Shown: positions 1-8,828, numbered from the stretch's first letter. The stretch: 16,691 bases of DNA from an uncultured Alphaproteobacteria bacterium (GCA_903860855.1 CAIOSF010000189.1:1-16691); one strand, 5' to 3'. Program-made: numbers and translations. Notes: generated by a model not told the origin, from the sequence alone.

Positions 1-283
1 AATTTTTCACAAAACCACTAGAGCCACTTTTAATCGCATTTGTTTCACCTCTAGCTTTTTCTAATTGAGCAACGCGATCTTTTACGGAAGATCCAGGAGC
101 CTCCTGATTTACATCTTGCTGTTGACTAGTAATATCTTGTGTAGGATGAGATATAATGGACTGCTTGATTGGATCACCTTGGTTCATTGCTTTGATAAAT
201 CCGCTCTTTTGAAGTAATTCCTCCATACGATTGACGTCCTTTGTTAATTTAGCATCGACTTCTGATGACCTTGGTACCTCCAT
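1..283 (-). CDS. unrecognised protein, N-terminal part, truncated by window edge
   Basis: An open frame of 94 codons starts at ATG 283 and runs off the left edge. The protein begins MEVPRSSEVDAKLTKDVNRM and is hydrophilic, rich in Gln, Lys, Ser and Glu, with no signal peptide or membrane segment in the visible part. Two stretches look helical or coiled-coil-like (about residues 10-25 and 68-80). I recognise no family. The next upstream ATG (300) is followed at once by a stop, so 283 is the first usable start; no clear Shine-Dalgarno precedes it. A perfect TATAAT lies 28 nt upstream on this strand, which supports an expressed leftward gene divergent from trmJ. Confidence 0.55.
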   Translation of the reverse strand, partial: MEVPRSSEVDAKLTKDVNRMEELLQKSGFIKAMNQGDPIKQSIISHPTQDITSQQQDVNQEAPGSSVKDRVAQLEKARGETNAIKSGSSGFVKN

Positions 284-310
284 GGCTTGTGATTTTACAT
301 ATAAATTCCT

Positions 311-338
311 ATTATAGATTGTATTTATAATTATTAAA
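311..338 (-). promoter_or_regulatory. putative promoter of the leftward gene at 1-283
   Basis: Reading leftward, a perfect -10 TATAAT occupies 316-311, with a weak -35 (TTTAAT, 338-333) 16 nt upstream. The inferred transcription start is near 305, leaving a leader of about 20 nt. Such a -10 can occur by chance in AT-rich DNA, so this is a candidate only. Confidence 0.3.
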
Positions 339-349
339 GTTGTATATAT

Positions 350-386
350 GGTTATTTCTGCTCTTTTAAGATGCATCTAAATAACC
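350..386. repeat. inverted repeat with 8-bp arms and an inner palindrome
   Basis: GGTTATTT (350-357) pairs perfectly with AAATAACC (379-386). The 21-nt loop ends in the self-complementary AGATGCATCT (369-378). It lies just upstream of the candidate leftward promoter, so it could be an operator or an RNA hairpin. There is no U-tract, so it is not a classical terminator. Confidence 0.4.
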
Positions 387-429
387 AAGCAGCATCTAGG
401 CCTACAGTTGGGCAGTGAGTCACCATGAA

Positions 430-567
430 ATGAAGCGGGCAAGCAGGAAGCGAAGTCAAAGCGTCAGGTTAAAAGCAGGAACTGGTATCAAACGACTGCA
501 AAACGACCAACCAATCCATCCAGACAAAAAGGCTTTTGAACAAAATTTGTATATGTATATCAAATAA
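430..567 (+). CDS. possible small basic protein (45 aa), weakly supported
   Basis: The stretch 390-535 is less AT-rich than its surroundings. From ATG 430 it carries a 45-codon frame whose product begins MKRASRKRSQSVRLKAGTG and is strongly basic at the N-terminus. The frame stays open upstream to a TAG near 396, so GTG 415 is an alternative start. I recognise no family and see no clear ribosome binding site. The same local composition could instead mark a small RNA or a gene remnant. Apart from the listed promoters and palindromes, I see nothing else in the 442-nt gap 284-725. Confidence 0.15.
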   Translation: MKRASRKRSQSVRLKAGTGIKRLQNDQPIHPDKKAFEQNLYMYIK

Positions 568-647
568 AGAAAAATCAAATATAAGTAAAAATAATAGGGT
601 GACCGGCTCTAAGACATTGCATAATTGCTATTATGGCCATTTGACCG

Positions 648-676
648 TTTATGCATGTGAGCTCACATGGTATAAT
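648..676 (+). promoter_or_regulatory. putative trmJ promoter
   Basis: A perfect -10 TATAAT lies at 671-676. The hexamer 17 nt upstream (TTTATG, 648-653) is a poor -35; a better TTGACC at 641-646 is too distant for ideal spacing. Transcription would start near 683, leaving a 43-nt leader before ATG 726. The longer frame starting at ATG 651 would overlap this promoter, which supports ATG 726 as the real start. Confidence 0.4.
654..669. promoter_or_regulatory. perfect 16-bp palindrome, candidate operator
   Basis: CATGTGAG (654-661) is followed directly by its exact reverse complement CTCACATG (662-669). The palindrome fills the spacer of the putative trmJ promoter and stops one base before the -10. 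That is where a dimeric repressor would block RNA polymerase. Its TGTGA/TCACA half-sites are 2 nt apart, not the 6 nt of a CRP/FNR-type site, so the binder is unknown. Confidence 0.45.
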
Positions 677-725
677 CCAGCAATACATGCTACAGTGCAT
701 CTCATTACCTATAGCTTTTCTGTTT

Positions 726-1514
726 ATGCAACACATCGTTATTATTTTAGTTGGGCCACAATTAGGCGAAAACATAGGGGCAGCAGCCAGAATCATGAGT
801 AATTTTGGCATGGATGAGCTGCGCATAGTGGCGCCCAGAGATCCATGGCCAAATGAAAAAGCAGTAGCTATGGCAGCAGGTGGCTCGCACGTCCTGGATA
901 AGGCCCGTATTTATAGTGATATATACGGAGCAGTTGAAGACTTAAACTTTGTCTGTGCAACGACTGCAAATTTTCGCGATCTAGATAAGATAGTACTACT
1001 TCCTCGTAATGCAATGGAAGAGTGCTACTTACGTAGTGTCAACAGCCAAAGAATTGGTATAATGTTTGGGCGAGAAAATAGCGGTCTAACTAACAAGGAG
1101 GTGAATCTTGCAAATAAATTGATTGTAATTCCAACTAATAGCAAAAATAGATCACTAAATTTAGCCCAGGCCATAGCAATAGTTGCATATGAACTTATGA
1201 TGATTCGCATGCAATATCGAAAGGGTATGAACATCGATTGGAGCATGAAGCAACCGAAGGCTGTCAGAAATGAAATAGAAGTATTATATAGCAGAGTCAT
1301 GATGATGCTGGAAAATGGAGAGTTCTTCCCATTCCCAGAGAAAAAGCAGCAAATGTCGGATAAAGTCAGAAACATGCTACTTAAAATGGAATTAACTAGC
1401 AATGAGGTCAAAGTTCTGCACGGCATATTGAGGGTACTAGCCCATGACAGAACGAAGGAGGCAGCGAAAAAAGATGGAGAAGTAAAAAAAGATAGCGGCG
1501 GCCGAGATAGATAA
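726..1514 (+). CDS. trmJ: tRNA (cytidine/uridine-2'-O-)-methyltransferase TrmJ, SPOUT family
   Basis: A 262-residue member of the SpoU/TrmH SPOUT superfamily, best matching TrmJ, which methylates the 2'-OH of nucleotide 32 in the tRNA anticodon loop using S-adenosylmethionine. The three SPOUT motifs are present in order: NIGAAARIMSNFG (residues 16-28), IGIMFGRENSGLTNKE (110-125, glycine-rich loop of the trefoil knot) and SLNLAQAIAIVAYEL (143-157). The C-terminal 100 residues form the helical extension usual for TrmJ and end in a Lys/Asp/Gly-rich tail. The start ATG 726 is chosen because family members begin with the MQHIVIILVGPQ-type strand; an upstream in-frame ATG at 651 would add 25 unrelated residues and overlap the promoter. 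No good Shine-Dalgarno is visible. It is monocistronic and convergent with proS. The call could be a sibling such as TrmL, but the length favours TrmJ. Confidence 0.88.
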   Translation: MQHIVIILVGPQLGENIGAAARIMSNFGMDELRIVAPRDPWPNEKAVAMAAGGSHVLDKARIYSDIYGAVEDLNFVCATTANFRDLDKIVLLPRNAMEECYLRSVNSQRIGIMFGRENSGLTNKEVNLANKLIVIPTNSKNRSLNLAQAIAIVAYELMMIRMQYRKGMNIDWSMKQPKAVRNEIEVLYSRVMMMLENGEFFPFPEKKQQMSDKVRNMLLKMELTSNEVKVLHGILRVLAHDRTKEAAKKDGEVKKDSGGRDR

Positions 1515-1580
1515 CTCAGTTATAGAAAACTATACAGCAACCGACCTAGTGGAATAATGGTCAAAAGATGGAACTGGTTA

Positions 1581-2894
1581 TCATTCCTTAACCAAAAGGA
1601 CTTCCAATATACTATTCATCGCATCCTCTTTTGAGAGAGCACGCATCTCACCATCTTCTCTGAACTTTATTTCAACAAGACCTTTTCCAACATTTTTAGT
1701 ACCTACAACTATCTGGAATGGTATACCGATAAGATCAGCTCGAGCAAATTTGGCTCCTACTGTATCGGCCGTATCGTCATATAAGATATCTAGACCGATA
1801 TCAGAGAGCTCTGAGTAAATCGATACAGCCACTGCATCACAATCCTCGTTCCCAACGTTTAGATTGAGGATAATACAATGGAATGGCGCCACTTCTATTG
1901 GCCATATGATACCACTATCATCATGATTTGCCTCAATGATAGCCCCAACTAGGCGAGAAATGCCTATACCATAACACCCCATATGAGGATGAATCAATTC
2001 ACCATTTTTATTCTGTACCTTGACGGACATAGCTGAACTGTATTTTGTACCGAGGTAGAAAAGGTGCCCAACTTCTATTCCCTTACTTACACATAGTTCT
2101 TCAGCTGGAATCAACTGTTCAGTGGCATTATGTTTCTCTTCCTCCATTGCATAGAAATTCTCAAGATCATCCATATCAAACGCTTCATCTTCCAATGCCT
2201 CCAACAATCCACGTTCATAATATATCACACTCTCACCTGTTTCGGCTAAAACATGTATCTCATGACTATAATCACCACCAATTGATCCGGTATTTGCTCG
2301 CACTGGTATCGGTTGAAGACCCATACGATTAAAGGCATTCAGATAGGCAATTAACATATTCTCATAACTTTGGATAGAACTCTCTTCATCCATATCGAAC
2401 GAGTAGGCGTCCTTCATCAAAAACTCCCTACCCCTCATAACGCCATAACGAGGCCTAATCTCATCACGGAACTTCCATTGGATTTGATATAGGTTTTTTG
2501 GCAAATCACGATAAGATTGTACGTTGTTTTTGAAGATATCGCATATAACCTCTTCTGCAGTTGGACTAAACAATAACTCGCAATCGTGCCTATCTTTCAT
2601 CACCAACGTTTCAGTGCTTAAGTCACTCCCATCACCAAATCTGCCTGATTGCTTCCAAAGCGATGCTGGCTGAATACACGGCATTATAACCTCCTGCCCG
2701 TGAGCATCATCCATTTCCTGCCTTACTATGGCCTCGATTCTTTTAAGTACTTTCAAGCCTAATGGCAACCAACTATATATACCACTTGCCAAAGGCCTGA
2801 TCATACCAGCACGCAACATCAATTGGTGAGAGATAATGCTAGCCTCTGCAGGAGTGTCTTTAAGCGTTGGAAGAAAGTACTGAGATAAGAACAT
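1581..2894 (-). CDS. proS: prolyl-tRNA synthetase, short form without editing insertion
   Basis: A class II aminoacyl-tRNA synthetase of 437 residues that charges tRNA-Pro with proline in the cytoplasm. Visible landmarks are motif 1 around residues 30-72 (RPLASGIYSWLPLG), the PTAEE loop (111-115), motif 2 (FRDEIRPRYGVMRGREFLM, 142-160), GGDYSHEIHVLAETGE (206-221), motif 3 (GIGISRLVGAIIEANH, 309-324) and the anticodon-binding domain from about 334 to the end. The INS editing domain of long bacterial ProRS (about 180 residues between motifs 2 and 3) is absent, as is usual in alphaproteobacteria. The frame is open up to 3035, but ATG 2894 gives the family N-terminus (MFLSQYFLPTLKDTP) and has purine-rich GAGGAT/AGAAGG just upstream. 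The gene is intact. Its 3' end faces trmJ across 66 nt. Confidence 0.95.
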   Translation of the reverse strand: MFLSQYFLPTLKDTPAEASIISHQLMLRAGMIRPLASGIYSWLPLGLKVLKRIEAIVRQEMDDAHGQEVIMPCIQPASLWKQSGRFGDGSDLSTETLVMKDRHDCELLFSPTAEEVICDIFKNNVQSYRDLPKNLYQIQWKFRDEIRPRYGVMRGREFLMKDAYSFDMDEESSIQSYENMLIAYLNAFNRMGLQPIPVRANTGSIGGDYSHEIHVLAETGESVIYYERGLLEALEDEAFDMDDLENFYAMEEEKHNATEQLIPAEELCVSKGIEVGHLFYLGTKYSSAMSVKVQNKNGELIHPHMGCYGIGISRLVGAIIEANHDDSGIIWPIEVAPFHCIILNLNVGNEDCDAVAVSIYSELSDIGLDILYDDTADTVGAKFARADLIGIPFQIVVGTKNVGKGLVEIKFREDGEMRALSKEDAMNSILEVLLVKE

Positions 2895-2936
2895 CCTTCT
2901 ATCCTCTATATCGAAAATATGTAAATAAAACAGATT

Positions 2937-2966
2937 ATTAGTAACTGATAACAAATTACAAGTCAA
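2937..2966 (-). promoter_or_regulatory. putative proS promoter
   Basis: Leftward, TTGACT (2966-2961, five of six consensus bases) is followed after 18 nt by ACTAAT (2942-2937, four of six). The inferred start near 2930 leaves a leader of about 35 nt. Because prfA ends about 500 nt upstream, an own promoter for proS is expected. Confidence 0.35.
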
Positions 2967-3071
2967 ATACCGAGTCTTGCTGATAAGTATCCTTATTTGG
3001 TTTCGAATTCCCAAGTTTAGATATGTAAAAAACATTAATTAGAGTCGTATGAATTCCTTCAATAGCTGACT

Positions 3072-3090
3072 ATAAAAGAGCTTCTTTTAT
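3072..3090. terminator. perfect hairpin downstream of prfA
   Basis: ATAAAAGA (3072-3079), a GCT loop, then TCTTTTAT (3083-3090) form an 8-bp perfect stem with a 3-nt loop. The stem is AU-rich, so it is weak as an intrinsic terminator, and no long U-run follows. It lies more than 300 nt past the prfA stop. Confidence 0.25.
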
Positions 3091-3143
3091 CGTGAAGAAT
3101 GCAGATCTCTACACTAGAATGGAAAGAGTTATACTTGATATAA

Positions 3144-3160
3144 GTGTGACAAATTCACAC
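3144..3160. promoter_or_regulatory. dyad GTGTGA-5-TCACAC, candidate regulator site
   Basis: GTGTGA (3144-3149) and TCACAC (3155-3160) are perfect inverted half-sites separated by CAAAT. The TGTGA/TCACA core recalls CRP/FNR-type sites, but the spacer is 5 nt instead of 6, and it lies far upstream of the proS promoter. It shares its half-site with the palindrome at 654-669. Confidence 0.3.
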
Positions 3161-3406
3161 AATGCTCATTTGAATACATGTAATAATAGAGCAAATGTAG
3201 CAATTTTATTTCTATACGATAATTTTATGTGCGATCTAATATGGGTAATCCATTGAAAAAATTGAAACTTAATCTCATATACAAGCTTAATACTTATTAA
3301 ACTTCCCTCAAACAAGACTATATTAGCATCTCGGCTTATCTATATAGATGCAACCGATGTTATAAATGAATACATACATAAAATGGTACTTATAACCAGC
3401 TTAATG

Positions 3407-4480
3407 TCATTCATCGCTGGCAGAAAGCTTGCTAGCTTGGTCTTCTGCGATCAATCTATCGATAAACTCATCGATCCCTCCTTCGCTGATGACCCCTTCA
3501 AGAGAGTGAGCTGTGAGATTAATTCTATGATCTGTCACTCTACTTTGAGGATAGTTGTAGGTGCGAATTCTCTCTGATCTATCGCCGCTTCCTACTTGCC
3601 CCCTTCTGATTGCAGACCTTTCTTCATTTTTCTTATTGCGCTCTGCTTCGTATATACGTGATCTGAGGATCTTCATTGCCTTTGCTTTGTTTTTATGTTG
3701 GGACTTTTCGTCCTGTACACACACAACAACTCCAGTTGGGATATGAGTAATGCGAACGGCGCTGTCAGTGGTATTAACATGCTGCCCTCCAGCCCCACTT
3801 GAACGATAAACATCTATCCTCAAATCTCCCTCATCGATAGCTATATCAACTTCCTCAGCTTCTGGCAAGACAGCAACGGTAGCGGCTGACGTATGTATTC
3901 TGCCACTTGATTCAGTTTCTGGTACTCTTTGCACCCTATGAACCCCAGATTCAAATTTAAGCCGAGCAAACACCCCCTTGCCGCTAATGCATGCCGAAGC
4001 CTCCTTATAACCATCAAGACCAGTCTCATTCATCGATAAGATCTCAAATTTCCAATTATGACGTTCGGCATAACGCCTATACATACGAAACAAAACAGCA
4101 GCAAACAGGGCGGCCTCCTCCCCTCCCGTCCCGGCTCTAACCTCAAGAATGGCTCCCTTTTCATCATCCACATCCTTGGGCAGCATGATGATCTTCAGCT
4201 CTGCATCCAGCCTCTCAACGTCATCATTCACAATCTTGATTTCCTCTGCTACGAGTTCCTTCATATCGGAATCATCTGACTGTGCGATCATCTTTTTAAG
4301 TTCATCCAAGCTATCGATTTTCTTGCGATAGACCATAGACAACTCTGCTATTTCTCTGATCTCAGCCTGTTCCTTTGAGAGTTTCACGAATTCACTTGAA
4401 CTTAAGCCAGGTGAGGATAAGCGCCCCTCAAGTGATAGATACTTTTCAATAATACGATCGATTTTTTCAATAAACGACAC
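3407..4480 (-). CDS. prfA: peptide chain release factor 1
   Basis: A class I release factor that reads UAA and UAG in the ribosomal A site and triggers peptidyl-tRNA hydrolysis. From the GTG at 4480 the product has 357 residues, close to E. coli RF1 (360). The universal GGQ lies at 231-233 within [20 protein letters not shown]. The stop-codon-recognising P-x-T tripeptide is PET at 187-189, which marks RF1; RF2 has S-P-F there. The N-terminal helical domain (about 1-100) and the basic C-terminal region are complete. An in-frame ATG at 4537 would add 19 residues outside the conserved region. GTG 4480 is preferred because it restores family numbering and because its G is the last base of the TAG ending the upstream frame (TAGTG), typical of translational coupling. 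The usual neighbour prmC is not visible. Confidence 0.93.
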   Translation of the reverse strand: MSFIEKIDRIIEKYLSLEGRLSSPGLSSSEFVKLSKEQAEIREIAELSMVYRKKIDSLDELKKMIAQSDDSDMKELVAEEIKIVNDDVERLDAELKIIMLPKDVDDEKGAILEVRAGTGGEEAALFAAVLFRMYRRYAERHNWKFEILSMNETGLDGYKEASACISGKGVFARLKFESGVHRVQRVPETESSGRIHTSAATVAVLPEAEEVDIAIDEGDLRIDVYRSSGAGGQHVNTTDSAVRITHIPTGVVVCVQDEKSQHKNKAKAMKILRSRIYEAERNKKNEERSAIRRGQVGSGDRSERIRTYNYPQSRVTDHRINLTAHSLEGVISEGGIDEFIDRLIAEDQASKLSASDE

Positions 4481-4635
4481 TAATGGAGTACAGATAATTT
4501 TTTGATCATGGTATTGTATACTAATACACGAATGCATTCAATATCAGAGCGAGGAAAGCGAGCACTAAACACCTCTTCGCGCATTTTAGGACCAAGAAAT
4601 AAGCCCAGGACGATGGTGCCGTGGTTTTGGGGTGA
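4480..4635 (-). pseudogene. C-terminal remnant of a gene formerly upstream of prfA
   Basis: An open frame of 51 codons ends at TAG 4482-4480, overlapping the prfA GTG by one base. It contains LGLFLGPKMREEVFSARFPR and ends in KKLSVLH. An in-frame stop lies at 4638, only about 20 nt from the IS right end at 4656, so the rest of the gene appears to have been removed or displaced by the mobile block. An internal ATG at about 4581 could still allow a 34-residue product. I do not recognise the family. The one-base overlap with prfA is the main reason to think this was a real coupled gene. Confidence 0.35.
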
Positions 4636-4655
4636 TTAACAGATGCTTACAATTA

Positions 4656-5358
4656 GGGCCTGTCATCAATTAGACCAGCAAGATAGAAGAAGCTACTAAA
4701 TAGATAGGACCCAGAAGACTTCTGGTAGTTCTTACTATAGCGTGTTGTAATGGCTCTATATTGCCTGAGTTTGGCGAAAAAAGTTTTCAATGAGATGCCT
4801 AGCTTTGTAGAGCTCTTTATCATAATCATGAATTTTCAATTTATTAGCTCTGGATGACATGACCGCAACTCATCCTTTTGTTTGTAATTTTGACTTCGCT
4901 AAGGCTTGTCTATTTCATTTCTAATTACACGATCATCGACATCATAAGCCCTGTCCGCGAGCAGAGCCCCAGTATTTATTTGGTCGAGCAGAACATCTGC
5001 AGATTCCCCTATGCAGCGTGCGCAAGCTAGATCATGATCTAGTCCTGGTGTAAGATAAAATCCAGTTGGATTGCCTAAAGCATCGCATATTGCATGGATT
5101 TTTGTGCTTAAACCTCCTGAGCTTCTCCCTATGACATGATGATCACTTGGCTCTTTTTTTAGCGCCAGAGCTATGTTGGCGAGCTCTAACTATGGTTGAG
5201 CCAATCATGGCATATTCATTATCAGCATCCATGGCTAATACCTAGAATATCCTCTTCCATACTCCGTTTTTACTCCATCTCATATGACGCAAATGCACAA
5301 TCCTCAAGTCATCAAAACGTACCGGAAGATCTCGTCGACCACGACTTTTTCGTGTCTA
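4656..5358 (-). mobile_element. IS5-family insertion sequence, 5'-truncated and frameshifted
   Basis: Reading leftward from about 5358, the translation shows the IS5-family DDE transposase in pieces: a DLPVRF...RWSKNGVWKRIF segment, then DADNEYAMIGSTIVRARQHS leading to the first catalytic Asp region (family form AMIDSTIVRAHQH; here the Asp is Gly), then after a frame change at an A7 run (5160-5154) GRSSGGLSTKIHAICDALGN and LLADRAYD (second Asp region), then stops. The 3' part resumes as DKELYKARHLIENFF and, in another frame, AKLKQYRAITTRYS. The N-terminal third of the transposase is missing. The right terminus reads inward GGGCCTGTCATCAATTAG at 4656-4673, typical of IS5-like ends, and is preceded by TA. 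No matching left end is visible. The element is certainly inactive. Confidence 0.8.
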
Positions 5359-5523
5359 ATAGTAGCTTTGGTTACCCCCTCTACCATCTCGTCCACCAAA
5401 TACAGCATGGTATTCATTACTGAACGGATGATTCGGATCTTGGGATATTCTTCCACCAAGAGCAACACCTCCACCCAAAGTCAATCCTTTGTCGAAGTCG
5501 TATATATGTTTAACAAATAACTC

Positions 5524-6072
5524 TCAGACATTCAGTACAAGGTTGCCAAGATCAGTTAATTCGCCAGTTTCATGATCAACATCGGCATTAGCTATCATGG
5601 CACCGTTCAAGTACAAGGCTCGAGCCACGAAGAGCTCAGCACTCTCACGTCCGACTAATTGGGTTAGATTCCGAATCATGTTCGTCTCGCTAGACATCAC
5701 CTCGCCATGGAGTTCGTTTATCGCATTCTGCAAGCAGTTCGTTATTTGGGTCGGATTGAGGCCGCTACTAACACTGAAACTACCACCAAACTCCTCAGCT
5801 ATATCCTGGACAGATGTCAGCAAAAGCTCACCAAAGCTGGCTTGCAGTGACCTTGCGCTGATCGAAGCACCTTCTATTATTGCTTTGCCACTGATTTGCA
5901 GCTTCAGGTTGTTTTTCACATAGATATCAGCCTGGTATGGAACCGACTCGCTTTTGCTCAAGCCACCAGCTCCCACACCGATATTCGGCTGAATCGTGCC
6001 TGGGATTGGGATCCGAATATCGAATAGCTTGCTATTACTATCGTATAGTCTTGTGCTAGATCCAGATGACAC
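5524..6072 (-). pseudogene. haemagglutinin-repeat fragment of the broken exoprotein
   Basis: This is the longest intact frame (182 codons) of the exoprotein 3' part. It reads in frame from further upstream (to about 6200: VPTTIKAEVIISERETLKLR), so ATG 6072 is only an internal methionine. It carries one complete FHA-type repeat (ADIYVKNNLKLQ ... GELLLTSVQD) and ends at a TGA inside the next repeat, after which the same frame continues with ELFVKHIYDFDKGLTLGGG. Expression as a separate protein is unlikely. Confidence 0.5.
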
Positions 6073-6231
6073 TTCTAGGGTATCAGTTTCGAAATAGGCG
6101 TCATAGGCGGAAATCTGGGCTGAGCGTAACTTTAACGTTTCTCTTTCCGATATTATGACCTCGGCCTTGATCGTTGTTGGAACGACTTGTCGGCTTGAGT
6201 AGCTCTCGTGAAATTCGTCATGACTCTGGAA

Positions 6232-6519
6232 CTAGAAGCATCGGGTGAAGAGCTGGGGATATGATCCCCCAGACCAGCCGTTATTGGGATATTCAAAGGG
6301 ACCAGTCCCTTCGATTCTGTTCCCGTCCCCATGACTTCCTTCCCCACTTCCTCCATCCCTGCCGCTACCCATGGCGCTGATCATTGAGCTATAGACGGAA
6401 AGCCCGGCGAATCCAGTGTTTATCCAGCCTTCCGGCCTAGTGAGCTTACTGCCCGAGGTGAAATCTGCTAGGTTTTTGACCCTACCATACATATTGCCCG
6501 AGGCGCTCTGAAAATCCAT
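6232..6519 (-). pseudogene. Gly/Ser-rich fragment of the broken exoprotein
   Basis: A 95-codon frame with a Gly/Ser/Asp-rich linker-like stretch (GSGRDGGSGEGSHGDGNR) after a beta-rich start. It ends at a stop just before the haemagglutinin-repeat region, which continues in another frame. It reads as a linker between two beta-helix parts of the parent protein. Confidence 0.4.
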
Positions 6520-7000
6520 CTTTATGCCGGCTTCTGTGTGGATTACGTGGGTCGATCCTGTGATGCTATCGTAAGCCTCTCCAAAGGTTATGGTGTTTGC
6601 ATGGATATAAAACTTTTTCGGAGAGATGGCAGCTCCAGGGGCTACAAATGTACCTGCCTCAACTGAGAAAATATTAGCATTAACAAGGGGTTTGACACTA
6701 GCTTCGCTATGATCTTCTTTATTCTCCTTATGAACGATCAGGCCGAATGATGCGCTTCATTCGCTCAAGTTAACCTGAGATCCCAGGCCAAGGCCCGCCG
6801 GATCAACTATATTATAGCTTTATGCCATATTCAGTGCAGCTTTAAGTATAACGCTCTTGGGGGATTTGAGGATTATGTCGCCATTGCTATCTAGCGTACT
6901 AGCGAGAAGATGGAGCCCCTCCACCTCCATAGCCATAGAACTGATCAGCTATTGCATCACCATCACCCCTCATATGAATAATGGTCGGAAGGAGATCACC

Positions 7001-7598
7001 TTACCTTGATCCACTAAATAATTCGCTCTTTTTCCAGAGATAATGCTTCTTGCTCCACTGATCATGGATGATGATATTATGAGCTGGTAATATATGAACG
7101 CAAGACATTGTATCGAGGGCTTCAATCTTCCCACCGTTTGAAATTATATTGGCTCCATAGAAGATCGTATGGCCGAATGATGTCATCAAAAGCGGGCCAT
7201 TGGTCTCTATCTCAACTCCCACAGGTATTTTATTCTCGTCATGGAGATGATAAGTTTTATCGCTAACAAGATTGCCTTTTGTATAATCAATCGTATATGA
7301 GATCGAATTATAGACGGAATCTAAGATGGTTGCGCCATTTGACTTCACCTTTGACTTGCGTCCATTCCATGTGGGCTTGTCTATTTCACGAGTCAATACG
7401 AACACCCCCCACCCCTGCCTTCAGCCTGGTGGCGGCCAGATAATTACCACTTACACCTTTGATCCATATACCCTCCTGCGAGGTTAACGTAGTAATCTCA
7501 TGCATGACTTTGACCCATCCTTCCTGGCCTTTACTCCAGTAATGGCGGATTTTCGCGTAACTCGTTGTTAGTACTATATAATGTTTTGTTTCCAGCAT
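7001..7598 (-). pseudogene. middle beta-helix fragments of the broken exoprotein (two overlapping frames)
   Basis: Two frames, 7598-7386 and 7405-7001, overlap by 20 nt, and the join falls close to a C6 run at 7403-7408 (G6 on the coding strand), which suggests a homopolymer indel in one reading frame. The products (LTSQEGIWIKGVSGNYLAA; SNGATILDSVYNSISYTIDY; GANIISNGGKIEALDTMS) have the repetitive hydrophobic/glycine spacing of FHA-type beta-helix rungs. There is no catalytic motif. Confidence 0.4.
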
Positions 7599-7722
7599 CT
7601 ATTTCTATATATTTTGCTATTATCTCGCCCTAAATACTGATTGATGCACCAGCACGAACCTTGATAACTCCCTCTCCCTTTATTTTCGGAGCATTGAGAG
7701 GAACCGTCTCAGTAAAAATACA

Positions 7723-8019
7723 TCATCCTGCCTCTTGTATTATCGCAGCAATCAAAGCTGGCATCATAACATTATGATCAGCTATTAATTCGAGAGATGA
7801 TTCTTTCTCCGGCCTGATCTTACCAGCTTGATAGACGTTGCTTGCCTTAAGAAGGCACTCACCTATTGCAACAACTAGCCCGCTATTGAAAACATCGTTT
7901 GTAGTCGTTAGGGTGGCGTTCTGTAAGATTATCGTGGCCCCATGATAGCTAATATCAAATATAGATTGAGATAAATACAATGTTAATGACCAAACGGCTA
8001 CACCTTTCAAATCACTCAC
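7723..8019 (-). pseudogene. beta-helix fragment of the broken exoprotein
   Basis: A 98-codon frame with rung-like segments (GATIILQNATLTTTNDVFNS) similar in style to the neighbouring fragments. It ends in a TGA, and the next fragment is in a different frame. Upstream (8020-8300) no single frame stays open on this strand. Confidence 0.35.
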
Positions 8020-8300
8020 TATTGGCTATAATATCGGAGATTTTAGGCTGTTGACCTGGAATTTAGAGAGCCATTGTCCCGGTATTAATCCCAATTCGTC
8101 CTTTGCTGGTAGAGCGTTATGCAAAAGAATGTTTAGCTCTTCGTACTTATCTCTTACATTATTATCTATATATAACCTTCCCGACTCAGATGAATACTAC
8201 ATCGTTAATGATTTCATGCTCGAAATGAGGTCTTCCCAATATCATGAGCATCTTGTCCCAATTACAACTTAAAAGAGCCAAAAGATCAGCGGTTCCCTTA

Positions 8301-8828
8301 TTATTTACTGTCCTCGAGAAACTTATCCTCAAAAAGGTATTCAATCGCTCCACCAGTTGAATTGGTAGCTGAAGAAACGACAGAAGAAGCAAAGGAAGAA
8401 AAGTCGGCAGAAAGTAAGGTTAAGGTTAGAGATGAAGTTGTAGAGGCTAAGGTTGGAGATACCCATAATGGTTCCTGAAACACCTCCAAACCACCTAATA
8501 ATGCCGGGTCTGTGGATGCTATCCCCAGTTCTTTACTTCCATCATTTCCTCCTACCATCCATCCTGCTAATCCAGCAATTCTTGGGTTTACAGTGTAGAG
8601 ACATGGGTTGAATTTCCTGCCAGCATAAGCAAGAGGCGGTGCTATCAAGTTATTTTGCTGAGATGCCGACCTCATATCGACCAGATAACCAGTCGCGCTT
8701 AGCCAACTTATAAATTGTATTAGTGCATTGCCATGATCGGCCGCAGTTGCTGAAGGACCACCGCTCACCTCGTAATTTATAGCACCACTCCCCTGAAACA
8801 TCTTGCTGATTTGCTGCTTACTCCCCAT
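8301..8828 (-). pseudogene. exoprotein fragment, 175 codons
   Basis: The second-longest open segment in the block. The frame continues upstream of ATG 8828 to about 8890 (FKGENLTNIWISSFGNMGSK), so the methionine is internal. The product is Ser/Thr/Gly/Ala-rich with no cysteine cluster and one Pro/Gly-rich stretch (AGLAGWMVGGNDGSKELG). The tail is a Ser/Thr/Leu-rich low-complexity run. I recognise no specific domain; its placement inside the FHA-like gene is the main evidence for its identity. Confidence 0.4.

Larger units (their letters stand above)
2967..3406. other. gene-free gap between prfA and proS
   Basis: A 440-nt AT-rich stretch between prfA and the proS promoter. I read both strands for a remnant of prmC (the release-factor methyltransferase gene often next to prfA) or another gene and saw nothing convincing; the longest relevant frame is a 43-codon rightward frame from about 3120 without a recognisable product. 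It contains two clean inverted repeats, listed separately. Confidence 0.5.

Noticed and set aside
387..535. A GC-richer stretch considered as SRP RNA, RNase P RNA, 6S RNA or tmRNA
   Set aside because: None of the conserved cores of these RNAs could be found on either strand; kept only as a weak small-ORF candidate.
651..725. An upstream in-frame extension of trmJ from ATG 651
   Set aside because: The added 25 residues do not resemble the family and the start would lie within the promoter palindrome.
1515..1600. Short dyads between convergent trmJ and proS considered as a bidirectional terminator
   Set aside because: Stems are only 5-6 bp, AT-rich, and one overlaps the proS stop; no U-tract is clear.
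2895..3035. An N-terminal extension of proS to ATG 3035
   Set aside because: The 47 extra residues precede the canonical ProRS start, include the candidate promoter and lack a good ribosome binding site, unlike ATG 2894.
5196..5520. Rightward open frames in the IS and exoprotein area
   Set aside because: They are antisense to recognisable transposase and FHA-like sequence and have no family resemblance.
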